Source: Savagea sp.
Lineage (GTDB): Bacteria; Bacillota; Bacilli; Bacillales_A; Planococcaceae
NCBI GenBank assembly: GCA_030146155.1
Contig: JASLCF010000013.1
Span: 1 to 20,898, forward strand
Reading direction: 5' to 3'
Length of the DNA: 20,898 nucleotides
The notes beneath the pieces were generated by a model. That model ran no database searches and was not told the origin of the DNA. It saw nothing but the letters and a program-made list of their open reading frames with translations. The position numbers and the translations under genes are program-made. Positions 14,843 to 20,898 of the stretch are shown one piece after another (position 1 is the stretch's first letter; the number at the start of each line of letters is the position of its first letter).

Positions 14843-14903
14843 GTCCATCTCCTCATTTCTCAAAGTTCATACTTCTATTTTATAATAAATTGAATGAAAA
14901 GTG

Positions 14904-14933
14904 TTGACATTTGTTTATCTGTTATAATACAAT
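14904..14933 (+). promoter_or_regulatory. Promoter of the first yhfH-like gene
   Basis: TTGACA (14904-14909) with TACAAT (14928-14933) at 18 bp, or alternatively an extended -10 TGTTATAAT (TATAAT at 14923-14928) that needs no -35. Either gives a strong vegetative promoter about 55 bp before the ATG. Confidence 0.7.
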
Positions 14934-14984
14934 GTGTTTAAGCAATTGAGTTATACAACAAAAAACGAGGGAGTGAATTGTCAG

Positions 14985-15107
14985 ATGATTACAAATATTA
15001 TTGAATTCTTTCAAAACTTACCGGAAAAATGTTGTTCAGAATGTGGATCAGTAATCGAAGAGCAGCACGAATGCTATTCAAATAAATGTCAGTCTTGTAT
15101 CGAGTAA
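14985..15107 (+). CDS. yhfH: YhfH-family zinc-ribbon microprotein, copy 1
   Basis: A 40-aa protein beginning MITNIIEFFQNLPEKCCSEC. It has a short N-terminal amphipathic helix and then a compact Cys-rich fold: Cys16, Cys17, Cys20, His28, Cys30, Cys35 and Cys38. The CxxC pairs (17/20 and 35/38) suggest zinc binding. This matches the YhfH family of Bacillales, found next to lplJ in B. subtilis; its role is unknown. A GAGGGAG site lies upstream, a little far from the ATG. A good promoter precedes it and a near-identical paralogue follows 72 bp downstream. Confidence 0.85.
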   Translation: MITNIIEFFQNLPEKCCSECGSVIEEQHECYSNKCQSCIE

Positions 15108-15135
15108 ATTTTTTTGAATGTCCTGTACTAATACA

Positions 15136-15163
15136 TTGATGAAAAAGAAAAACACAATAATAC
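15136..15163 (+). promoter_or_regulatory. Candidate separate promoter of the second yhfH-like gene
   Basis: TTGATG (15136-15141) and TAATAC (15158-15163) with a 16-bp spacer. The -10 is only 17 bp from the ATG, which leaves barely room for the ribosome binding site in the transcript, so this is weak. Confidence 0.25.
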
Positions 15164-15179
15164 AGAAGAGGTGTTGACC

Positions 15180-15305
15180 ATGATTACAAATATCATTGAA
15201 TTTTTTCAAAACTTACCAGAGAAATGTTGTTCGGACTGTGGGACAGTCATTGAAGAACAGCATGAATGCTACACAAATAAATGTGAGACGTGTAACACAT
15301 TATAA
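15180..15305 (+). CDS. YhfH-family zinc-ribbon microprotein, copy 2
   Basis: A 41-aa paralogue of the preceding gene. The first 18 residues are identical (MITNIIEFFQNLPEKCCS), all Cys and the His are kept, and only the tail differs (KCETCNTL against KCQSCIE). AGAGGTG lies just before the ATG. Nucleotide differences are mostly at third positions, so the copy is under selection for protein sequence and not a recent error. Shared terminator downstream. Function unknown. Confidence 0.85.
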   Translation: MITNIIEFFQNLPEKCCSDCGTVIEEQHECYTNKCETCNTL

Positions 15306-15399
15306 CTGTCAACCAATGGAGTGGGATTGACAATAGCGACTTCAAATGACTAAGCAGTAAATGATCGAAATGATCGGCAATAGGGGATTGCATAGAGTA

Positions 15400-15427
15400 A
15401 GCATTGATGGGGGTCAATGCTTTTTTT
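15400..15427 (+). terminator. Terminator of the yhfH pair
   Basis: AGCATTGA (15400-15407) and TCAATGCT (15414-15421) form a perfect 8-bp stem with a TGGGGG loop, followed by seven T. The stretch from 15306 to 15399 before it shows only a TGTCAA/TTGACA inverted repeat (15307-15332) and no coding frame I would support. Confidence 0.9.
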
Positions 15428-15519
15428 GTGTCTTCTAATGTTACAGTAGGTTTATGTAATAATAAAAATGGGAATAGTCTACTAATCCAATAACGAAAAT
15501 GAATGAGGGGGAATGAACA

Positions 15520-16053
15520 ATGAAACACTTTTATTTAACTACAGGAACAAGAGATTTTTTAGAAACCATTGCTAAAAAACATGAAGATGTGATTTTGTCA
15601 CATGGAAGCGGTCATTCAGTGTTGTTCCATGAAACAGCGGGCCCAAGTATTTTCCAAACTCCGAGATCCTATCAAGTCATCTCAGCAATAGGTGAACTTC
15701 AACCTATTGGGTATTTTGTGCTCAATAATATCCCTGTTACAGACGAGGGCCGTCCGATATTTGAATATCGTTTTACGAGTCGCCAAAGTAAATTAGAAGA
15801 ACAACCTGGCTTTGTTGCCTTTCGCTTACTTCGCCCAATCGATGGGGATACGTACATTGTGTTAACCGAATGGGAAGACCCAGCACACTTTGAACAATGG
15901 AAAGAATCTCAGGACTTTAAAGGTTCTCATTCAAAAGACCAAGAACCAGCAAATGAAACGAATGCAGCACAAATATTCGCAAGTCAATCTTATGTCACCA
16001 CTTATCGCACAAGACCGATGGATGAAGAAGATAAAGAAGATACTATTGAATAA
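15520..16053 (+). CDS. hmoB: Heme-degrading monooxygenase HmoB-like
   Basis: A cytoplasmic protein of the antibiotic-biosynthesis-monooxygenase fold, similar to B. subtilis HmoB (YhgC), which opens heme to release iron. The 177 aa fit its two-part architecture: an N-terminal half (MKHFYLTTGTRDFLETIAKK) and a C-terminal ABM domain (about 66-165). The latter contains EEQPGFVAFRLLRPIDGDTY, TEWEDPAHFEQW (117-127, with Trp118 and Trp127) and a His at 137. The extreme C-terminus is acidic. GAGGGGG precedes the ATG. It is a single gene between two terminators. I see no clear Fur box upstream, so iron control is not shown. The symbol rests on architecture and on lplJ/yhfH proximity, as in B. subtilis. 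Confidence 0.85.
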   Translation: MKHFYLTTGTRDFLETIAKKHEDVILSHGSGHSVLFHETAGPSIFQTPRSYQVISAIGELQPIGYFVLNNIPVTDEGRPIFEYRFTSRQSKLEEQPGFVAFRLLRPIDGDTYIVLTEWEDPAHFEQWKESQDFKGSHSKDQEPANETNAAQIFASQSYVTTYRTRPMDEEDKEDTIE

Positions 16054-16059
16054 GCAAAG

Positions 16060-16094
16060 AACACTAGGTGAGCTCTTCACTTAGTGTTTTTTTA
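16060..16094 (+). terminator. Terminator of hmoB
   Basis: AACACTAGGTGA (16060-16071) pairs with TCACTTAGTGTT (16077-16088), 12 bp with one G-U pair and a 5-nt loop, followed by a T-run. Confidence 0.92.
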
Positions 16095-16152
16095 TGATTA
16101 CTCGGCAGATAAATGAAAATTGATTTACACAACCCAATTGAAAAATTTTCGT

Positions 16153-16175
16153 CCCATAGATGGAATGGGTATAAT
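16153..16175 (+). promoter_or_regulatory. Probable bceR promoter -10 and adjacent inverted repeat
   Basis: TATAAT (16170-16175) lies 31 bp before the bceR ATG. No good -35 is present at 16-18 bp, as expected for an activated promoter. CCCAT-N7-ATGGG (16153-16157 and 16165-16169) abuts the -10. It does not match the BceR site I know, so its role is unclear. Confidence 0.4.
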
Positions 16176-16205
16176 AGAAAGAAAAGAGGGAGAGAGGAGT
16201 TTGCA

Positions 16206-16910
16206 ATGGGCCAACATAAAATATTTATCGTAGAAGACGATCGTAAAATCGCACAATTATTAGCGGATACTTTAGAAAAATATCAATATGAAGTAGCGAT
16301 TATTCAAGACTTTGATCAAGTGGTGGAAGAAGTGGTTGCATTCGACCCCCATTTAATTTTATTAGATATCAATTTACCTTCTTATGATGGCTATTATTGG
16401 TGCCGTCAGTTGAGACAACATACAACAGTACCTGTTTTATTTATTTCTGCTCGTTCAGGCGAGATGGATCAAGTATTTGCTTTGGAAAACGGGGGAGATG
16501 ACTTTATTACAAAGCCTTTTCATTATGAGATAGTCTTAGCGAAAATAAGAAGTCATATCCGTAGGACTTATGGTGAATATGCCATCAATCAATCCGAACG
16601 CATTATTAAACAAGGGCAACTCCAATTGTTTATCGAACGAATGGAACTTGTTAAAGGGGAGGAGAAAATCCCGCTGCAAAAAAAGGAATGTGCCATTTTG
16701 CATTTGTTGATGGAAGAGTCACCAAAAGTAGTCACGCGAGAGAGCTTACTGGAAGAACTATGGGATGATCAATCTTTTGTAGATGAAAATACGTTGAATG
16801 TTAACGTGGCACGCGTAAGAAAAAAATTACAAGAGTATCATATTCTCTCTCAAATTGAAACGGTGCGTGGTGCAGGTTATCGTTTTTTATTAGATGAGGC
16901 AGAAAAATGA
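16206..16910 (+). CDS. bceR: OmpR-family response regulator, BceR-type
   Basis: Response regulator that activates a peptide-detoxification ABC transporter on signal from its intramembrane-sensing kinase. From the ATG at 16206 it is 234 aa. The receiver (about 4-115) has VEDD (9-12), the phospho-acceptor LLDINLP with Asp54, and FITKPF with the Lys. A winged helix follows, with LLEELWDDQSFVDENTLNVNVARVRKKL and the closing VRGAGYRFL. The start is set by GAGAGGAG at 16192-16199 and by family length; the frame stays open for 31 codons upstream, without a site. It overlaps the kinase gene by 4 nt (ATGA). Confidence 0.93.
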   Translation: MGQHKIFIVEDDRKIAQLLADTLEKYQYEVAIIQDFDQVVEEVVAFDPHLILLDINLPSYDGYYWCRQLRQHTTVPVLFISARSGEMDQVFALENGGDDFITKPFHYEIVLAKIRSHIRRTYGEYAINQSERIIKQGQLQLFIERMELVKGEEKIPLQKKECAILHLLMEESPKVVTRESLLEELWDDQSFVDENTLNVNVARVRKKLQEYHILSQIETVRGAGYRFLLDEAEK

Positions 16911-17965
16911 AAGCTGCCCAATTATTTCTAAAAGAACATATTCCTTTAATCGTGTTTCAATTGTTATTACTGATATTTATTTTGCTGTTGTATTGGCTGG
17001 ACGGATTCCGAAATATTAATACCGCCATTTATGCTTTAATTATGGGGATGACTTTAACAGCAGGGTATTTATTAGCTAAATTTATTTTAAGAAGAAATTA
17101 CTATACTAAAATTGTTAATCCGCCAACCAAGATGGAAGATTTATTAATCCGTCAAACGACAACACCAGAACATGTGCAAACGAGTCAATTCATGCGAAAG
17201 GGCTATCAACTTTATCAAGGTGAAGTGCAACGACTCTATAGCAGCCAACATCGGCAATTGCATTTTATTAATCAGTGGGTGCATCAAATGAAGACGCCGA
17301 TTTCCGTCATGAACTTATTAATGCAAGAAGAACAAATCGATCGATTGAGTGTACAAGAAGAGTTGGATAAAATTCAGCGTGGCCTAGAGTCAGTCCTTGT
17401 CCATGCTCGTCTAGAAACTTTTGAGGATGACATGCGAATCGAGAGAATCCCTTTACGTTCATTTGTTCAATCCATTGTCAACGAACATAAACGCTTATTC
17501 ATCACTAATGGTGTATTTCCTAAAAATGAAATCGATGAAGACATGATCGTGACATCGGATCGAAAATGGTTAAAAATTATTGTGGAACAGTTTATCACAA
17601 ATGCGGTCAAATATACTTTTGAAAAAGGGAAATCAGTTACTTTTCTGGCTGAACAAAAGGATAATGAATTGTACTTCACAGTAGCAGATGAAGGTATTGG
17701 GATTTCTTCCTCTGATTTGAATCGGATCAAAAAACCTTTCTTTACTGGAGAAAATGGTCGACTGACAGGGGAGTCTACAGGGATGGGGCTTTATATTGTA
17801 GCGGAAGCTTGTGAGCATTTAAATCATCGCTTTGATATAACTTCTACACCTGGTGAAGGAACAAACATGACTGTGATTTTCAAGCGAGAAATGGGAGGAG
17901 GCACACAAAATGGAGAAACAGAACGTCATCCAATTAGAAGACATCACGAAAATTTACGAAAGTAA
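16907..17965 (+). CDS. bceS: Intramembrane-sensing histidine kinase, BceS-type
   Basis: A 352-aa membrane kinase. Two membrane helices (about 12-31 and 40-60) are joined by a loop of only about 8 residues (DGFRNINT), so there is almost no external sensor. This is the hallmark of BceS-type kinases that sense peptide through their transporter. The H-box is WVHQMKTPISVMNLL with the phospho-acceptor His126. The ATPase domain has FITNAVKYTF (N-box), VADEGIGIS (G1) and STGMGLYIV (G2). After the family core ends around TNMTVIFKRE there is a polar tail of about 25 residues that coincides with a 56-nt overlap with bceA. It is translationally coupled to bceR by ATGA. Confidence 0.92.
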   Translation: MKAAQLFLKEHIPLIVFQLLLLIFILLLYWLDGFRNINTAIYALIMGMTLTAGYLLAKFILRRNYYTKIVNPPTKMEDLLIRQTTTPEHVQTSQFMRKGYQLYQGEVQRLYSSQHRQLHFINQWVHQMKTPISVMNLLMQEEQIDRLSVQEELDKIQRGLESVLVHARLETFEDDMRIERIPLRSFVQSIVNEHKRLFITNGVFPKNEIDEDMIVTSDRKWLKIIVEQFITNAVKYTFEKGKSVTFLAEQKDNELYFTVADEGIGISSSDLNRIKKPFFTGENGRLTGESTGMGLYIVAEACEHLNHRFDITSTPGEGTNMTVIFKREMGGGTQNGETERHPIRRHHENLRK

Positions 17966-18698
17966 AGTCATGCATCGAGCATTAAATCGACTTGATTTTG
18001 AAGTGAAAGAAGGCGAGTTTGTTGCGATTATGGGTCCTTCAGGAAGCGGAAAAACGACATTGCTCAATATCATTTCGACAGTAGATGATGCAACGTATGG
18101 TTCGATACGTATTGATGGTGTGGATCCCATTGCATTGAATGAAGAAGAATTAGCTTTATTTCGCCGACGTCAATTCGGTTTTATTTTTCAAAACATCAAT
18201 TTATTACCGATGTTGACAGTCGAAGAGAATATGGTTTTACCACTCACATTGGATCAACGTCCGATTCGTGAAATGGAACAACGTCTGCAAGAAGTCATTG
18301 AGGAGCTCAGCTTACAAGACATTCGAGAAAGACGTCCGAATGAATTGTCGGGTGGTCAGGCTCAACGAACAGCAATAGGTCGCGCATTGATCCATCGTCC
18401 ACGTGTGATTTTGGCGGACGAACCTACGGGAAATCTAGATTCGAAATCTGCAAGAGATGTTTTGCAATTGTTAACGAAAGTAAACCGTGAAGAAGAAGCA
18501 ACGATGATTATGGTAACCCACGACCCAGTGGCAGCCAGTTATTGTGACCGTGTTCTTTTTATTAAAGATGGTGAGTTTTTTAATGAGATTTATCGCGATG
18601 AAAACAGACAAACCTTCTTCCAAAAAATATTAAATGTATTGTCCTTACTTGGCGGAAATGTACATGAATTACGAACACTTGTAGGCGAGCAATTATGA
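17910..18698 (+). CDS. bceA: ABC transporter ATPase, BceA-type
   Basis: ATPase subunit of a Bce-type (MacB-superfamily) transporter that frees lipid II-cycle targets from peptide antibiotics such as bacitracin. The 262 aa include Walker A GPSGSGKTT (42-50), the Q-loop FQNINLLPMLTVEENM, the signature LSGGQAQR, Walker B VILADEPTGNLDS and the switch His in MVTHDP. GGAGG before the ATG lies inside the kinase reading frame, so the two genes overlap by 56 nt. The last residues (NVHELRTLVGEQL) overlap bceB by 4 nt. The symbol is by family and operon order; the peptide specificity is unknown. Confidence 0.95.
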   Translation: MEKQNVIQLEDITKIYESKVMHRALNRLDFEVKEGEFVAIMGPSGSGKTTLLNIISTVDDATYGSIRIDGVDPIALNEEELALFRRRQFGFIFQNINLLPMLTVEENMVLPLTLDQRPIREMEQRLQEVIEELSLQDIRERRPNELSGGQAQRTAIGRALIHRPRVILADEPTGNLDSKSARDVLQLLTKVNREEEATMIMVTHDPVAASYCDRVLFIKDGEFFNEIYRDENRQTFFQKILNVLSLLGGNVHELRTLVGEQL

Positions 18699-20626
18699 CG
18701 TTTTGGCAATTTGCTTATCGAAATGTAATCAGAAATCGTCGTGTCTATGCTGCATTTTTCATGGCCAGTTCTTTTTCAGTAATGGTCTTTTTCTTATATT
18801 CGATGCTTCTTTTTCATCCTTCCATTGAGGGAAGATTTTTACAAGAAATTGCCCGCTTAGGGATGAGTATCGCTGAAATGACTCTTTTTATTTTTACATT
18901 GTTTTTCTTGTTTTATTCAATGCGTGCTTTTTTACAGGCGCGGTCGTATGAATTTGGGATTTTGCTGCATTTAGGAATGAGTCGTAAGCAATTAAGTCGT
19001 TTAGTGATGATTGAGACGGTGCTCATTGGAATTGCAGCAACAGGAGTCGGGATTTTCTTCGGTTTTTTATTTTCTAAATTCTTCTTTATGATTGTGCGAG
19101 AAATCGTCCGGTTGCCTTCCTTACCGCTTTATTTTTCTTGGCAACCATTTGTGTTAACAATCGCGGCTTTTGTGGGTCTTTTTATTTTAATCGCTTGGAT
19201 TGCTCCGCGTTTTATTAAAAAAGATTCTTTGCAACATTTAATTATAGAAGAAAAACAGACAACTGTGGATGATTTTTCAGTCACTCGAGGATTGATTGGT
19301 CTTTTATTACTTTTATTTTCATATTCAGCCGCAGCATTGACGGATGATTTATTGGTCATCGGTCTCGTCTTTTTGTTACCTCCGCTCGCAACGATGGGCA
19401 CCTACTTATTTTTTACAGATTCATTGCCACTCATTTTACAAATGATGAGAAAAAGTAAGAGTATTTATTGGCGTCATTTTAATTTGCTATCAATCAATCA
19501 AGGAATTTTAAGGCTGAAGGAAAATGCAAGGATGTTTTTTATCGTGACGATTGTATCCACTGTGGCCTTTATGTCTGTGGGAATTCTTGCCTCTTTAACT
19601 TCATTTGCTTCACAATACCGTGAAGTGAATCCATTGGGAATGATTTATAAAAGTAAAGCAGATAATCCTTACGAAGCCGCTCATCTCGCTTTGTTAGAAG
19701 AGGAATTGAATGAACATGATATTGCGTATACACTAATTGGCTTTCAACAATTGCCTCAAGCTTCAACAGAGACTGGCCATCCCGTCACAATTGTACAAGC
19801 TAACGCAGTCAATCAATTACTCACTGCTGCTCAGCGAACGCCGATTCGGTTAGAACAAGGAGAGGCCATCTTTTTACCACCGACTCAATCAGCTTACGAA
19901 CAACTTCAAGCAAAGACAGTCATTACCACGCTCATTCCATCTGGTTTGAATATTAAAATTAGCGGCTCCTTGCCTCACTTAGTATTCCCTGCTAATTTAT
20001 TTCCAGTGAATACGATTGTGTTGAATGACAGGGATTACCAAAGTGTCTTGCAACAGGTTACGCTTGAAGGTCAGGAAATAGAAACGATTTATGCTTTTCA
20101 TGTAGATGAATGGCAACGGACGGAAGATATAGGTCGCAGTATTACGGGGATGGTTAGTGGTGCGATAGTGAATGGAACAGAGTACGCGTTAACGTTCGGT
20201 TTTGAAAACCCAGGCGCCAACTACTCGATTTTACGCATGACTTTTTCTTTATTATTGTTTATCGGATTACTCCTTGCAGGCGTATTATTTTTAGCGGCAG
20301 GTAGTTTTGTCTATTTCAAATTGTACACATCACTCGAAAAAGACAAAGAAGAATTCGCAGTGCTCCGTCGATTGGGGATTACTGATCGTGAGTTTAAAAA
20401 AATAGTCAATCGTCAGTTGATACCCCAATTTTTCTTCCCATGGGGAGTCGCTCTATTCCACAGTGCGTTTGCTTTCATGTCGTTACAAGTCGTCTGGAAA
20501 GTATTAGCTGAAATATCCATCAAACGCGAAATTTTCATCGTCCTAATCAGCTTCACCTTACTACAAGTTATCTACTTCTACTTAATTCGCTGGCGTTACC
20601 TCTCTCATGTAAGAGGCTTAAGATAA
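18695..20626 (+). CDS. bceB: ABC transporter permease, BceB-type
   Basis: Permease of the Bce transporter and sensor partner of the kinase. The 643 aa match the BceB length. The predicted arrangement has a first membrane helix near 18-38, two FtsX-like groups of helices, and a large extracellular domain (about residues 310-510). This domain lies before the last three helices and is the known peptide-recognition region of BceB proteins. Motifs include RSYEFGILLHLGMSRKQL in the first FtsX core and EFAVLRRLGITDREF in the second. The 4-nt ATGA overlap with bceA and a strong terminator downstream close the operon. No bacteriocin or immunity gene is adjacent, so this is probably a defence module against external peptides. 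Confidence 0.95.
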   Translation: MTFWQFAYRNVIRNRRVYAAFFMASSFSVMVFFLYSMLLFHPSIEGRFLQEIARLGMSIAEMTLFIFTLFFLFYSMRAFLQARSYEFGILLHLGMSRKQLSRLVMIETVLIGIAATGVGIFFGFLFSKFFFMIVREIVRLPSLPLYFSWQPFVLTIAAFVGLFILIAWIAPRFIKKDSLQHLIIEEKQTTVDDFSVTRGLIGLLLLLFSYSAAALTDDLLVIGLVFLLPPLATMGTYLFFTDSLPLILQMMRKSKSIYWRHFNLLSINQGILRLKENARMFFIVTIVSTVAFMSVGILASLTSFASQYREVNPLGMIYKSKADNPYEAAHLALLEEELNEHDIAYTLIGFQQLPQASTETGHPVTIVQANAVNQLLTAAQRTPIRLEQGEAIFLPPTQSAYEQLQAKTVITTLIPSGLNIKISGSLPHLVFPANLFPVNTIVLNDRDYQSVLQQVTLEGQEIETIYAFHVDEWQRTEDIGRSITGMVSGAIVNGTEYALTFGFENPGANYSILRMTFSLLLFIGLLLAGVLFLAAGSFVYFKLYTSLEKDKEEFAVLRRLGITDREFKKIVNRQLIPQFFFPWGVALFHSAFAFMSLQVVWKVLAEISIKREIFIVLISFTLLQVIYFYLIRWRYLSHVRGLR

Positions 20627-20637
20627 TACTAAACCAC

Positions 20638-20673
20638 AAGACCTTGAAGCCAATCAGCCTCAAGGTCTTTGTT
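20638..20673 (+). terminator. Terminator of the bce operon
   Basis: AAGACCTTGA (20638-20647) and TCAAGGTCTT (20660-20669) form a perfect 10-bp stem, extended by imperfect pairing, followed by a short T-run. Confidence 0.88.
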
Positions 20674-20898
20674 GATGGAAAGTAGAAAATTTAATTTTAT
20701 TCAAGCTCCGTTATCTCAAACCACATTCTGCATTTGAAAATAAAAGAAGCGATTTTTTGTCGTTCTTTAAAGAAGTGTTCGTCACATAAGCGCTCATTTC
20801 CATTCCAGTCTGCGGGCATGGTTCCAAAAGCGGGCTGTATAATCGCTACACAAACAGACCTTGCTTGCCTAGGGGCGTGGCTTGAACTAAATCGTGTC
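20674..20898. other. Unassigned intergenic tail, possible repeat element at 20775-20890
   Basis: I find no supportable gene here. From about 20775 the base composition becomes richer in G+C than before, with short inverted pieces such as CAGTCTG/CAGACC-like stems. It resembles intergenic repeats of Bacillales, but I cannot prove other copies from this window. Confidence 0.25.

Noticed and set aside
15307..15332. TGTCAA-N14-TTGACA inverted repeat as a terminator or promoter
   Set aside because: No T-run follows, and no matching -10 lies at a suitable distance from TTGACA. A good terminator for the yhfH pair lies further downstream.
16113..16205. N-terminal extension of BceR to 16113
   Set aside because: It would place the TATAAT and the strong GAGGAG site inside the coding region. 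The receiver domain begins right at the 16206 ATG.

Overview
The window looks like a chromosomal segment of a low-GC, Gram-positive, rod-type Firmicute of the order Bacillales. The best fit is the Planococcaceae/Caryophanaceae side (Sporosarcina, Lysinibacillus or Psychrobacillus-like). I base this on the A+T-rich sequence, strong AGGAGG ribosome binding sites, and the gene set: DegS/DegU, TagO, ComK, YhfH, LplJ, HmoB, BceRSAB and a SecA2 paired with an S-layer assembly protein. No species can be named from the sequence alone. There are no tRNA, rRNA, CRISPR or prophage genes.

Layout. Positions 1-1136 (minus) hold the 5' part of a SulP anion permease that runs off the window, divergent from nagB (1368-2069). 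nagB converges on an envelope block across a shared terminator. That block is slaP and secA2 (minus, overlapping), then divergent tagO, then a LytR-CpsA-Psr protein (tagV-like) on the minus strand, then yvyE (minus). The degS-degU operon (8544-10403, plus) follows, with a small NTF2-like lipoprotein behind its terminator.

Positions 11104-11577 are a 474-bp internally deleted ISL3-family insertion sequence. It keeps both ends and an N-terminal transposase stub, and contains or abuts two long palindromic structures. Beyond it the gene order matches a different part of the Bacillus subtilis map: comK, an M20 amidohydrolase, lplJ, two tandem yhfH-like zinc-ribbon microproteins and hmoB. Between the amidohydrolase and lplJ lies a gene-poor stretch with an exact 42-bp-period tandem repeat and two possible tiny ORFs. 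The window ends with a complete BceRSAB-type peptide-sensing and detoxification operon (16206-20626), a terminator and an unexplained intergenic stretch.

How the genes may work together. SecA2 and SlaP export S-layer-type proteins. TagO starts a wall-linked glycopolymer and the LCP protein attaches it, so this block can be read as a surface-assembly unit. DegS/DegU and ComK are regulators of competence and exoenzymes that lie far apart in B. subtilis but are about 1.2 kb apart here, separated only by the lipoprotein gene and the IS remnant. I see no clearly new multi-gene system. The most interesting material is small or non-coding: the 42-bp repeat array, the duplicated YhfH microproteins, the hairpins in the IS remnant, and a ComK that lacks the C-terminal region used for MecA recognition in B. 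subtilis.
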